From Murdochiella vaginalis (lineage in GTDB: Bacteria; Bacillota; Clostridia; Tissierellales; Peptoniphilaceae), in assembly GCF_900119705.1 (NCBI RefSeq), contig NZ_LT632322.1, positions 620,001 to 684,000 of the forward strand: a DNA stretch of 64,000 nt, read 5' to 3'. Below are positions 8,124 to 17,091 of this stretch, in pieces. The notes beneath the pieces were generated by a model. That model made no database searches. It saw nothing but the letters and a program-made list of their open reading frames with translations, and was not told the origin of the DNA. Within the stretch, counting starts at the first letter, position 1; the number at the start of each line of letters is the position of its first letter. The translations under genes were made by a program, and so were the position numbers.

Positions 8124-9380
8124 ATGAGCGCAGAATACGGTATTTCTCCTATCTATATGGATTATGCGGCGACCACTCCCATGCCGGAAGAAGTGGTGGC
8201 GGCAATGCTGCCTTATTTTGGAGAGCGTTTTGCCAATCCCAGCAGCACGCATCCGATGGGCAGCGCTATTCACTGGGAAACCATTCAGGCGCGCGAAAAG
8301 CTTGCCTTTTTACTCAATGTGCAGCCGCGAGAGCTGGTGCTCACTTCCGGGGGGACGGAGGCCGATAATCAGGCGATTTGGACGGGGCTTCGCTATGCGA
8401 AAACTTGCTTTTCCTGCGGGAAGGAGAAACCGCAAACGTCATTGCAAATGGCGCCGCAGGAGCAGCCGCAAAGGCCGATGCGAATGGCGCCGCAAAAGCC
8501 GCATTTTATTTCCACGGAAATGGAGCATGAGGCGATTCTTGCGCCGCTCCATTTTCTGGAGCAGGAAGGCCTGGCGGATGTGACATTGCTGCATCCGGGT
8601 CCCTCCGGCATCATCACGCCTTCCGCACTGGATGCGGCGATTCGTCCCGAAACCGTTTTGGTTTCCATCATGGCAGTGAACAACGAAGTTGGCACGATAC
8701 AGCCCATTGCGGAGCTCGCACAAATCGTTCGGGCGCGGTCGGGCAAACACCGCATTCTTTTTCATACCGATGCGGTGCAGGCGGCGGGGCATCTTCCCAT
8801 CGATATGCAGGAATGGGACGTGGATATGCTGTCGCTTTCTGCGCACAAATTCGGCGGTCCGAAAGGCGTGGGTCTGTTGGTCTCTCGTCATCCGGTTGTG
8901 CCTTCGCCCTTTCTGCTGGGCGGTGCGCAAGAGCGCGGCCTTCGGGCGGGAACAACCAATGTGGCAGGCCTGATCGGCATGACAAAAGCATTGGAAATCA
9001 GCCGTTTGCATCGCCAAGAAGAGGAGTTGCGTTTGACGGCACTGGGAAACGCTTTAGCGGATGGCCTTTCGTCCCTTCCCGGCGTGCTGCTTACGGTTGC
9101 TCGTGAAGATCGTCTGCCGAGCATTGTGCATATCACCGTTGCGGGCCTTTCGCAGGATGTGTTGCTGGCACAGCTGGGTCGCCGGGGCATTTCCGCATCT
9201 GCCGGTTCGGCGTGTCAGGCGGGGGCCAACGTGGAGAGCCACGTGCTTCGAGCGCTGGATGTGGCGCCGGAACGTCGCCGCAGTGCGCTTCGCTTTTCGC
9301 TTGGAGCGCAGACGACGCAGGAAGAAGTGACCTATGTTGTGGAGGCGCTTCGCGCCTGTTGTGCAAGGAGAGACGCATGA
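8124..9380 (+). CDS. Cysteine desulfurase (NifS/IscS family)
   Basis: PLP enzyme that takes sulfur from cysteine and passes it on as a persulfide. The PLP-binding Lys sits in LSLSAHKFGGPKG and the mobile catalytic Cys in SASAGSACQAG, an IscS/NifS-type active-site loop. I chose ATG 8124, preceded by AAAGGA; an in-frame TTG at 8106 lies next to the terminator and lacks a ribosome site. The protein (418 residues) has about 30 extra residues after residue 95, with two similar MAPQ-containing segments (LQMAPQEQPQ and MRMAPQKP), in a loop before the conserved substrate-pocket His region. It overlaps mnmA by four bases, so the sulfur donor and the tRNA thiolase are translationally coupled. Confidence 0.93.
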   Translation: MSAEYGISPIYMDYAATTPMPEEVVAAMLPYFGERFANPSSTHPMGSAIHWETIQAREKLAFLLNVQPRELVLTSGGTEADNQAIWTGLRYAKTCFSCGKEKPQTSLQMAPQEQPQRPMRMAPQKPHFISTEMEHEAILAPLHFLEQEGLADVTLLHPGPSGIITPSALDAAIRPETVLVSIMAVNNEVGTIQPIAELAQIVRARSGKHRILFHTDAVQAAGHLPIDMQEWDVDMLSLSAHKFGGPKGVGLLVSRHPVVPSPFLLGGAQERGLRAGTTNVAGLIGMTKALEISRLHRQEEELRLTALGNALADGLSSLPGVLLTVAREDRLPSIVHITVAGLSQDVLLAQLGRRGISASAGSACQAGANVESHVLRALDVAPERRRSALRFSLGAQTTQEEVTYVVEALRACCARRDA

Positions 9381-10612
9381 AAAAGCGTGTTCTGGTCGCG
9401 ATGAGCGGCGGTGTGGATTCCAGTGTGGCGGCGGTGCTGTTGCAGGAAGCAGGCTATGAATGTGTCGGCGTCACCATGCGCCTGTATGAAAATGAGCTGG
9501 TTGCGCATTCCGGGCACACTTGCTGCAGTCTGGATGATGTAGAGGATGCGCGCCACGTAGCACACACGCTGGGGATGGAATATTATGTCTTTGACTTTTC
9601 TCCGGCGTTTGAGGAGAAGGTCATCCGGAAATTTGTTCGATATTATGAAAGGGGCTGGACGCCCAATCCTTGCGTCGATTGCAATCGGTATCTGAAATTT
9701 GACCACTTGCTTCAGCGTGCCCGTGAGCTCGACTGTGAGGCGGTTGCGACCGGCCATTATGCGCGTGTGACGAAGGAAAACGGGGTCTACCGCCTGTTGC
9801 GCGGCGTTGACACACACAAGGACCAGAGCTATGCGCTCTATTCCTTTGATCAGGAAACGCTGTCGCATACGCTGCTTCCGGTGGGGGAATACGAGAAGCA
9901 CCGCGTGCGCGAAATTGCCGAGGCGCACGGTCTCATCAATGCCCGCAAGCATGATTCCCAGGATATTTGCTTTGTTCCGGATGGTGACTATGTCTCTTTT
10001 CTTTCCCGCTATACAGGAAAAATCTATCCGGACGGCGATTTGGTGGATCCGCAAGGAACCGTGCTGGGCAAGCATCACGGTGCGGTGGGCTATACCATTG
10101 GCCAGCGCCGCGGTCTCGGCATTGCGGCCTCGGAGCCGCTTTACGTCTATGATAAAGACATGGGCCAAAATCTCGTACGCATCGGCACAAAGGAGCACTT
10201 GCTGGCCGATTCGCTCCTTGCGGCGGATTGGAACTGGATCGAGGAGGTGCCTTGCGAGCCCATCCGGGCAACCGTGAAAATTCGCTACAATGCGAAAGAT
10301 CAGCCGGCCACGTTGTACGTTTTGTCGTCGGAAGAGGCGGATGCCATCGGCTGCGGTCGGGGGGAAGCCGGTGAAGGTGAAATCTTCGGTGCGGCGCAAC
10401 AGGCGGTTGCCATTGGCTCCGGTCGGGAGGATGTCGATGAAAAGGAAATTCCTGGGACGGCGCAACGTTCCGACGGTCGCATCGTGCGGATTATCTTTGA
10501 CTCGCCGCAGCGAGCGATTGCGCCCGGGCAGGCGGCAGTGGCCTACCAAGGCGATAGGGTGCTTGGCGGGGGAACCATCGTACAGGTTTCATCACGTGCG
10601 GCGCAGCAGTGA
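9377..10612 (+). CDS. mnmA: tRNA-specific 2-thiouridylase MnmA
   Basis: ATP-dependent thiolation of U34 in Lys, Glu and Gln tRNAs, using sulfur from the desulfurase encoded just upstream. Seen: the PP-loop MSGGVDSS near the start, the catalytic Cys in NPCVDCN and the second Cys in SQDICFVPDGDY, and the GYTIGQRRGLGI strand of the central domain. The protein has 411 residues against about 360 usually. The excess is a C-terminal-domain insert at about 323-366 made of two 22-residue copies, AIGCGRGEAGEGEIFGAAQQ and AIGSGREDVDEKEIPGTAQR. The start ATG overlaps the upstream stop as ATGA. Confidence 0.95.
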   Translation: MKKRVLVAMSGGVDSSVAAVLLQEAGYECVGVTMRLYENELVAHSGHTCCSLDDVEDARHVAHTLGMEYYVFDFSPAFEEKVIRKFVRYYERGWTPNPCVDCNRYLKFDHLLQRARELDCEAVATGHYARVTKENGVYRLLRGVDTHKDQSYALYSFDQETLSHTLLPVGEYEKHRVREIAEAHGLINARKHDSQDICFVPDGDYVSFLSRYTGKIYPDGDLVDPQGTVLGKHHGAVGYTIGQRRGLGIAASEPLYVYDKDMGQNLVRIGTKEHLLADSLLAADWNWIEEVPCEPIRATVKIRYNAKDQPATLYVLSSEEADAIGCGRGEAGEGEIFGAAQQAVAIGSGREDVDEKEIPGTAQRSDGRIVRIIFDSPQRAIAPGQAAVAYQGDRVLGGGTIVQVSSRAAQQ

Positions 10613-10724
10613 ATGGACATCTACTATTGGCATCGGCATGGAACCATGCCAGCTTCTAAAATCGTGGTCCCGCGATGGTGGCGACAAGGCACGTAATAAC
10701 GGAAGGAAAGAATCGCACCGACAT

Positions 10725-10752
10725 TTGAATCTCCATCGAAACTGTATAAAAT
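10725..10752 (+). promoter_or_regulatory. Candidate promoter of nagB
   Basis: TTGAAT (10725-10730), a 16-bp spacer and TAAAAT (10747-10752), about 20 bp before the nagB start. Confidence 0.6.
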
Positions 10753-10772
10753 ACAAAAATAAGGAGGGATAT

Positions 10773-11498
10773 ATGCAGGTCATTATCACCAAGGATTATG
10801 CTGAAATGAGCCACGTTGCCGGTGTCATTGTGGAAGCGTTGGTTCGACAGAAGCCGGATGCCGTCTTGGGATTAGCAACGGGCTCCACTCCGGTCGGACT
10901 GTATGAATATCTGGTGCGGGCTCATCAAAAGCATGGGTTGGATTTTCAGCAGGTGACGACATTTAACCTGGACGAATACCTCGATCTTCCGAAGGCCCAT
11001 TCGCAGAGCTACCATACATTCATGAGAGAGAATCTGTTTTCACATGTGAATATTTTACCGGATCGTATTCATTTTCCGGATGAGGATTACGACGCCGTGG
11101 ACGAAACGGCGGAAGCCTATGATGCGCGTATTTACCGTGCCGGCGGCATTGATTTGCAGGTTTTGGGCATCGGCCGTAACGGCCACATTGCCTTTGATGA
11201 GCCGGCAGAGGAGCTTTCGTTTTATACATCAACGGTAACCCTGACTCCTTCCACGCGGGAAGCCAATGCGCGCTTTTTCCCGTCCCTCGAGGAGGTACCG
11301 ACACGAGCGGTCTCCAGCGGCATGGGCACCATTATGCAAGCCAAGCATCTGTTGATTTTGGCTAATGGGGAAGGCAAGCGCGAGGCTGTTGCACGCCTTT
11401 TGGATGGACACCGGGTAACGACACTCTGTCCTGCCACCTTAGCCCTTTTGCATCCCCGGGCGACTCTCATCGTGGATGAAGCCGCTGCCGGCCGCTGA
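10773..11498 (+). CDS. nagB: Glucosamine-6-phosphate deaminase
   Basis: Converts glucosamine-6-phosphate to fructose-6-phosphate and ammonia, linking amino-sugar use to glycolysis. Family motifs: LGLATGSTPVGLYEYL (phosphate loop), FNLDEYLDL with the catalytic Asp, and LGIGRNGHIAFDEP, where most family members have FNEP. At 241 residues it matches the short Gram-positive form without the allosteric C-terminal extension. ATG 10773 follows AAGGAGGG. No nagA gene is adjacent; the gene has its own promoter and terminator. Confidence 0.94.
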   Translation: MQVIITKDYAEMSHVAGVIVEALVRQKPDAVLGLATGSTPVGLYEYLVRAHQKHGLDFQQVTTFNLDEYLDLPKAHSQSYHTFMRENLFSHVNILPDRIHFPDEDYDAVDETAEAYDARIYRAGGIDLQVLGIGRNGHIAFDEPAEELSFYTSTVTLTPSTREANARFFPSLEEVPTRAVSSGMGTIMQAKHLLILANGEGKREAVARLLDGHRVTTLCPATLALLHPRATLIVDEAAAGR

Positions 11499-11516
11499 GC
11501 CCCTCTGCAGTACAAA

Positions 11517-11549
11517 CAGCGACGACCTTTGTCGTCGCTGTTTTTTTTT
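11517..11549 (+). terminator. Rho-independent terminator after nagB
   Basis: 10-bp perfect stem CAGCGACGAC/GTCGTCGCTG, CTTT loop, nine T. Confidence 0.95.
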
Positions 11550-11570
11550 GTGGAGCGCCGCACCCCAAGT

Positions 11571-11662
11571 AGCCCCTCCTCTTTGCCACTCGCTTCTCCT
11601 CGTCACGGCGGTTATGATTTTGTGGTGATGACTCGTCAAAGAGGCGGCAAAGAGGAGGGGCT
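11571..11662. repeat. Long inverted repeat with 17-bp perfect arms
   Basis: AGCCCCTCCTCTTTGCC at 11571-11587 is exactly complementary to 11646-11662; the enclosed 58 bases contain no gene. It lies between the nagB terminator and the GC-rich module before array B. It could be a remnant of a small mobile element or of another hairpin-array family with a long core. Confidence 0.7.
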
Positions 11663-11716
11663 TCTTAACTACGAAGGGGGCCTGCGGAGGTCGAGGGTGT
11701 CAGCAGGGGAGTTCGT

Positions 11717-11822
11717 GGAGCGCCGCTGGGGATGGCGTTGGCGGCGCGGTTGAAAGCGGAGCGCCGCTGGGGATGGCGTTGGCGGCGCGGTTTTGGAAAG
11801 TCGCCGGCCGTAGGCCGGCTCC
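11717..11822. repeat. GC-rich module M beside array B
   Basis: Two direct copies (11717 and 11758) of a 35-bp GCGCCGCTGGGGATGGCG-type unit are followed by the palindrome GCCGGCC-GTA-GGCCGGC at 11803-11819. Related modules lie beside arrays C, E, F and G. Confidence 0.75.
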
Positions 11823-11863
11823 ACTCGGCGCCGCTTTATTATGTGGGCGGCGCCATAGGATGT

Positions 11864-12288
11864 GATGGTGGCGGAAGCACGATTTTGGCAAACCCCCACC
11901 ATCGCCAAGGTCACATGTGATGGTGGCGGAAGCACGATTTTGGCAAACCCCCACCATCGCCAAGGTCACATGTGATGGTGGTGGAAGCACGATTTTGGCG
12001 AACCACCACCAACGTCGAGGTCATAAGTGATGGTGGTGGAAGCACGATTTTGGCGAACCACCACCAACGTCGAGGTCATAAGTGATGGTGGTGGAAGCAC
12101 GATTTTAGCGAATCACCACCAACGTCGAGGTCATAAGTGATGGTGGTGGAAGCACGATTTTGGCAAACCCCCACCATCGCCAAGGTCACATGTGATGGTG
12201 GTGGAAGCACGATTTTGGCGAACCACCACCAACGTCGAGGTCATAAGTGATGGTGGTGGAAGCGCGATTTTAACAAACCACCACCATC
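11864..12288. repeat. Hairpin repeat array B (55-bp unit, GATGGTGG arms)
   Basis: Eight units start at 11864, 11919, 11974, 12029, 12084, 12139, 12194 and 12249, exactly 55 bp apart. Each has a 40-bp hairpin (GATGGTGG arm, core AAGCACGATTTTGGC, CCACCA-type arm) and a 15-bp spacer (GCCAAGGTCACATGT or CGTCGAGGTCATAAGT type). Units are mutated but carry no indels. Same family as array F. Confidence 0.9.
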
Positions 12289-12443
12289 AACCGGAAGGCG
12301 GCGCATCATTTCAATGAATTGGAATTTCATGAAACCAAAAAGGAACTGGACGAAACAGCTTTTTTAATATGATTCTTCTATACTTTACGTGGAGCCTACG
12401 TGTTTTGCATGAACTATGCACACAGGTAAAGGAAGGAGATATC

Positions 12444-13258
12444 ATGGCCGGCTTCTTAAACAAACGATTGAGTGAAGTTGAGAGAAATTATCGGATGATG
12501 CAGAAGCAACTGGAGAAGATGCATCTACCCGAAGTCGAAGGCTGGCTCGAGATAAATAAAAAAAAGAGAGGCTTTCATTACTATCATTGCCTTTATGATA
12601 CGAAAAAGAAGAAAACAATTCGAAAATATATTCCAACCACAGACCTCTCCCTCGCCAAAACCCTTGCCAGCACGACCTATTACAAAAAGCTTCAACATTT
12701 GCTCGAGGAGCGTATTCTGCTTCTTCATCGCCTGAACCTAACCTTTCGCGAGGACGAAATAGACCGGCTTTATGATGACCTGCATGATGTCCGAAAGGGA
12801 TTGTTTTCTCCGCTTCAGCCCACGAAACAACAGGTTCTTGCCCAATGGATTCAGCAGCCGTATTTTCCAAATCCCATGCCAAAATCTTCAACAGAAATGA
12901 AAACAAAGCGCGGCGAAATCGTGCGTTCTAAGACGGAAAAATATTGGCAGATATGTTTTATGACGCCGGAATTCCATATAAATACGAATGTCCGCTATGG
13001 ATTCGGAAAGAGCAGCCTATTTATCCCGACTTTACTTTTTTGGATCCTACGACCTTGGAGGAAATTTATTGGGAACATTTCGGGCGCATGGATGATCCGG
13101 ATTATGCGAATCGCACGTTAGAAAAAATAAAATTATATGAAACAAGGGGGCTTCATTTGGGAGATCGGTTGCTGGCTTCTTTTGAATCCGACAAGGTCTA
13201 TTTGAACTATGAATCGGTGCGTCAGCTTATCGCGAAACGGCTGAAGTGGCCGGAATAA
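12444..13258 (+). pseudogene. Frameshifted gene for a PD-(D/E)XK-like nuclease-type protein
   Basis: An AAGGAGAT site precedes ATG 12444. The first frame encodes a basic region (WLEINKKKRGFHYYHCLYDT), a coiled helical stretch, then VRSKTEKYW. At about 12942 the conserved reading continues only in the other forward frame: ADMFYDAGIPYKYECPLW, YPDFTFLDP, EIYWEHFGRMDDP. One base missing near TATTGG-CAG restores the full protein. The Glu of SKTEK, the Asp of YPDF and the WEHFG block recall the spaced acidic residues of PD-(D/E)XK nucleases; that is inference, and I cannot name a characterised member. A fragment of a second copy is at 2538-2720. The interval between array B and this start has no other gene. 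Confidence 0.7.
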
Positions 13259-13345
13259 AAGGAAACCGCTGGCCTTAGGCCGCCACCACCTCGGCACCAT
13301 CTTGCTGATACCCCGTCAGCCGCCGCCCGCCATGCGACCGAAGCA

Positions 13346-13384
13346 CAAAAAAGCAGCACCGCCCATGAAAGAGGCGGTGCTGCT
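13346..13384 (-). terminator. Terminator of the flavodiiron gene (minus strand)
   Basis: 12-bp stem AGCAGCACCGCC/GGCGGTGCTGCT; read on the minus strand it is followed by a run of T (plus-strand CACAAAAAA). Confidence 0.9.
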
Positions 13385-13409
13385 GGTTAACGTTCGTCGA
13401 CGTTTTGTC

Positions 13410-14618
13410 TTAGTTCGCTTGCTTCTGTACCGAGGCGACGATGGCATCGGCCAAAGCGGCAATCTCTTTGTCGGTATTCTCATCCGGGGAGGACATGAAG
13501 GAGACTTCGGCGTCGAGATAGTAGATTTCGAACATCTGATCCAAAATCTTCTTCATCTCTTCACCCGAGGTCGGCGCCCATGTGCCGTTCTCGATGATGC
13601 CGACGGTGCGCTTCTGCATGTTGAGAGCAACCATGTCATTCAGGAAATCCTTCATCGGCGGATAGACGCCCAGGTTGTAGGTCGGGCAAGCCAGAATAAT
13701 ATGGCCGACACGGAAGGCTTCCGAAATGAGGTAGGACATGTGCGTGTTGGACACATCCCAAACGGTGACGTCTGTAACGCCGCGCTTGACAACTTCCGAA
13801 GCAAGCTTCTGTGCAACTTGCTCGGTGTTGCCGTACATGGAACCGTAGGCAATCATGACACCGTTATCTTCCGGTGTGTAGCTGGACCATTTGTCATATT
13901 TGTCGATGATATAGCCCAGATTCTTTCTCCAGATGACGCCATGCAGCGGGCAGATGATTTTAATCGGCAGCGTTGCCGCAACCTTTAGGACGGCCTGTAC
14001 GTAGGCGCCGTATTTGCCGACGATGTTCGTCAGATAACGACGTCCCGGCTCAAGATAGTCCCGATCCCAATTCACTTCGTCGTCGAAGAGTTTGCCATCG
14101 AGCGCCTTAAAGGAGCCGAATGCATCGGCACTGAAGAGGACGCCGTTGGTGGTGTCCAGCGTTGCCATCGGTTCCGGCCAGTGAACCATCGGCATCTGCA
14201 CGAAAGCGAAATTGTGCTCGCCGGAGCTAAAGGTATCGCCGGTGCCTACCGTGATGCGCTTATCGCAGTGATAGTTGAACTGGGACATGAAGTAGAAGCC
14301 CTTTTCCGTCGAGATGACAGTGGCTTCGGGATGACGCAGGATGACTTCCTGGAACGTCGAGGCATGATCCGGTTCCCAGTGATTGATGATGATGTAGTCC
14401 AACGGACGATCGCCGAGGACATAAGCCAGATTGTCCAAGAAATACGGCGCAAACTCAAAATCGACCGTATCGAACAGGACCGTTTTCTCATCCAAAAGAA
14501 CGTAGGAGTTGTAGCTTACGCCTTCCGGAATGGGATGAATTCTTTCAAAAATATCGGTACGGTGATCGTTGACCCCGATCCAATACAAATCTTTTACGAC
14601 TTCACGAACATTTGCCAT
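13410..14618 (-). CDS. Flavodiiron protein (FprA family, O2/NO reductase)
   Basis: Cytoplasmic enzyme that reduces O2 to water, or NO to N2O, with electrons normally delivered by rubredoxin. The N-terminal metallo-beta-lactamase-like domain holds the diiron ligands HWEPDH (His80, Glu82, Asp84, His85), His146, Asp165 and the later PLHG His. The flavodoxin domain starts near residue 253 (VMIAYGSMYGNTE). Length 402 is standard for class A. AAGGAGG precedes the ATG. It lies 67 bp downstream of a gene whose product ends in a rubredoxin domain, so donor and acceptor are probably co-expressed. Confidence 0.95.
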   Translation of the reverse strand: MANVREVVKDLYWIGVNDHRTDIFERIHPIPEGVSYNSYVLLDEKTVLFDTVDFEFAPYFLDNLAYVLGDRPLDYIIINHWEPDHASTFQEVILRHPEATVISTEKGFYFMSQFNYHCDKRITVGTGDTFSSGEHNFAFVQMPMVHWPEPMATLDTTNGVLFSADAFGSFKALDGKLFDDEVNWDRDYLEPGRRYLTNIVGKYGAYVQAVLKVAATLPIKIICPLHGVIWRKNLGYIIDKYDKWSSYTPEDNGVMIAYGSMYGNTEQVAQKLASEVVKRGVTDVTVWDVSNTHMSYLISEAFRVGHIILACPTYNLGVYPPMKDFLNDMVALNMQKRTVGIIENGTWAPTSGEEMKKILDQMFEIYYLDAEVSFMSSPDENTDKEIAALADAIVASVQKQAN

Positions 14619-14685
14619 GCAAATCCTCCTTACCCTTTCTTCTTGTGCGTTTTTGATCAGTGCAGTTTGTTATCGGGATCGACTA

Positions 14686-16602
14686 CTATTCAATCGAGAT
14701 GTAGCCGCTCTTCGGGTCACCGCACTTCGGGCACAGATAGGTGTCCGGAAGTTGATCGAACGGCGTTCCCGGAGCAATACCGCTGTCCGGATCGCCCTTG
14801 GCGGGATCATATTCATGACCGCAACCGTTGCAGACATGGATGCCGGATTTTGTACGCGGCTCTTGCGGAACGTTGCGCTTCTTCTTCTCGAAGCCCTCCG
14901 CCGGATGGCGTTCCTGACCTTGTTCCAGCGCTTCCGTCAAAAGCGGCATGATTTCCATGATGTCGCCCACGATGCCGTAGTCCGCATTCGCAAAGATCGG
15001 TGCGCCTGCATCGGTGTTGACCGCAACGATGGTCGCTGCTTCTTTGATGCCGCGCAGATGCTGGCCGGCACCGGAAATGCCCATGGCAAAGTAAAGGTTA
15101 CCCTTGAATTTCTGACCGGACATACCGACGTAGCGTTCAATCGGCAGATAGCCAAGCGTTTCGGCTACCGGACGGGAGCTCGAAATGGCACCGCCAACCG
15201 CCTTCGCCAACTCCTCGGCAACGGCCAAGTTTTCTTTGTCGCCAATGCCTTGGCCGACAGAAACGAGGCGTTCGACCTCATCCACCGGAGCGTAGACATC
15301 GACCGTCGTATCAAAGGCATAGCCGTCTTTCTTGAGGGCTTCAACAAGTTGTTTTACCTGCTCTTCCGGCGTGCCCTCGAACATGATGTTCTTACGCGGT
15401 CCGGTGACGGCGCCGGCCTTGCCGGTATCCGCTACCATCGCGGCTTTCTTCTTGCGTCCGATGCGGCCAATGATTTGGCCGGCAATGACGACGCGCATGA
15501 TTTCGTTAGTGCCTTCGTAGATTTGCGTAATCTTGGCATCGCGGAACATACGTTCCACATCAAAGCCCTTGATGAAGCCGTTGCCGCCGTGCAGCTGGAT
15601 GGCTTCCGTGGTGACCCACATTGCCGTATCCGAAGCGAACATTTTCGCCATCGCGGCTTCTTTGGTGTATTTTGCATGCTTGGTCTTGAGCTCGGCCGCC
15701 TGGTAAATCAGGTGACGGGACGCTTCGATGCGCGTCGCCATGTCGGCAATCTTGAAGCTGACGCCCTGGTTCGCTGCGATCGGTTGTCCAAACTGGATGC
15801 GTTCACGCGTATAGTTGACGGTTGCTTCGAATGCGCCCTGTGCAATACCGAGCGCCTGGGAGGCGATACCGATACGGCCGCCGTCAAGCGTTGCCATGGC
15901 AATCTTGAAGCCTTCGCCTTCTTTTCCGAGCAAGTTCTCTTTCGGAACGATGACATTCTTAAAATTGAGTTCCGAAGTGATAGAAGAACGAATGCCCAGC
16001 TTGTCATACTGTGTCGGGAAGGTGAAGCCTTCGAAATCTTTTTCTACAATAAAGGCGCTGATGCCGTGGTTGCCTTTTTCCGGACTGGTGACCGCGAAGA
16101 CAACATAAGTATCGGCACGATAGCCGTTTGTAATGAAGATCTTTCCACCGTTTAATACGTAGTGATCTCCGTCCAGGACAGCCGTGGTCTGTGTTCCGCT
16201 GGCATCCGAGCCGGCATGCTCTTCGGTCAGACCGAAGGCGCCGATTTTCTCGCCTTTTGCCAGAGGAACTAAGTATTTTTGTTTCTGTTCTTCGGTACCG
16301 AATGCCCAGATTGGCCAGGATCCGAGAGAAGTATGTGCGGAGCAGATAACGCCAACGCCGCCATCCACACGGGATAGTTCCTCTACCGTGATCGCATAGC
16401 TGGTCGCATCCAGTCCCTGGCCGCCGTATTCTTTTTCATACGGAATGCCCATCAATCCCATCTCGCCCATGTGCTGGACGATTTCTTCCGGAAATTCCTC
16501 ACCCTGATCCAGTCGGAAAGCAATTGGCTTGATCTCCTTTTCCGCAAAATCACGAACGATCTTACGGAGCGCTTCGTGTTCCTGTGTCAGCTGATATCCC
16601 AT
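14686..16602 (-). CDS. Acyl-CoA dehydrogenase/EtfA-type/rubredoxin fusion
   Basis: One 638-residue protein with three parts. Residues 1-380 are an acyl-CoA dehydrogenase, with the FAD/substrate segment [16 protein letters not shown] and the catalytic base in IYEGTNE (Glu363). Residues 430-560 match the C-terminal FAD domain of electron-transfer flavoprotein alpha ([20 protein letters not shown], then [20 protein letters not shown]). Residues 588-638 are rubredoxin, with CNGC (Cys591, 594) and CPKC (Cys624, 627). Electrons could pass from an acyl-CoA through two flavins to the iron site inside one chain. The flavodiiron gene follows on the same strand. GGAGG precedes the start. Related fusions exist in other anaerobic Bacillota as far as I recall; the substrate is not deducible. 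Confidence 0.93.
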   Translation of the reverse strand: MGYQLTQEHEALRKIVRDFAEKEIKPIAFRLDQGEEFPEEIVQHMGEMGLMGIPYEKEYGGQGLDATSYAITVEELSRVDGGVGVICSAHTSLGSWPIWAFGTEEQKQKYLVPLAKGEKIGAFGLTEEHAGSDASGTQTTAVLDGDHYVLNGGKIFITNGYRADTYVVFAVTSPEKGNHGISAFIVEKDFEGFTFPTQYDKLGIRSSITSELNFKNVIVPKENLLGKEGEGFKIAMATLDGGRIGIASQALGIAQGAFEATVNYTRERIQFGQPIAANQGVSFKIADMATRIEASRHLIYQAAELKTKHAKYTKEAAMAKMFASDTAMWVTTEAIQLHGGNGFIKGFDVERMFRDAKITQIYEGTNEIMRVVIAGQIIGRIGRKKKAAMVADTGKAGAVTGPRKNIMFEGTPEEQVKQLVEALKKDGYAFDTTVDVYAPVDEVERLVSVGQGIGDKENLAVAEELAKAVGGAISSSRPVAETLGYLPIERYVGMSGQKFKGNLYFAMGISGAGQHLRGIKEAATIVAVNTDAGAPIFANADYGIVGDIMEIMPLLTEALEQGQERHPAEGFEKKKRNVPQEPRTKSGIHVCNGCGHEYDPAKGDPDSGIAPGTPFDQLPDTYLCPKCGDPKSGYISIE

Positions 16603-16675
16603 ACTTCCTCCTTTTTGCCTACCCTGCGCGCTGACGAAACGTTTTCATCTACCCACCATCACGCCGCACGCTTGA

Positions 16676-16693
16676 CAACATTTGAATATGTTG
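16676..16693. promoter_or_regulatory. Inverted repeat in the acyl-CoA dehydrogenase upstream region
   Basis: CAACAT-TTGAAT-ATGTTG, 6-bp arms, lies 74 bp upstream of the fusion gene start and looks like an operator. Confidence 0.4.
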
Positions 16694-16734
16694 CACTTCG
16701 CCTATATTTTAATCCAATTACCCGGCGCATGCAA

Positions 16735-16763
16735 CTAATTCCGATGAAAATAATCGGAATTAG
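16735..16763. promoter_or_regulatory. Perfect 11-bp inverted repeat
   Basis: CTAATTCCGAT, 7-base spacer GAAAATA, ATCGGAATTAG. It lies 130 bp upstream of the fusion gene and 330 bp before the next plus-strand gene. There is no T run, so an operator is more likely than a terminator. From 16764 to 17091 I see only an extended -10 (TGTTAAAAT ending at 16920). Confidence 0.5.
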
Positions 16764-17091
16764 AATGGCTGAAAATGCACGTTTACAAACCTATCCTTTT
16801 GAAACAAAGGCGGATGCACGTTTCTTCGGCCTCGAAGATACACAACAACAATGCGATCGTAAGAAATGCTTGCGCTTCTGCGCCTTCGAGACGCTTTCCC
16901 CTCGTCAAGTATGTTAAAATCTTTTATGAAAAGGGAGGCGCTTTATGAGGAGGTTCGGGGGAGCGCGACGTGGACATGGCCCCGAAAAAAACAAGGGATC
17001 CGACCGAAGGGAAGCTCGCCTCCTGCGCGTTGGTTCGCCCTTAAAAGTGTCCTTCGGTACATGCCGGCTGTGGAAATTTCTGGAGGAATCT

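Noticed and set aside
16945-17091. ATG 16945 as start of the lipoprotein gene
   Set aside because: It has a good ribosome site but would put 49 charged residues before the signal peptide. ATG 17092 has its own GGAGG. A short leader peptide at 16945 remains possible but unsupported.
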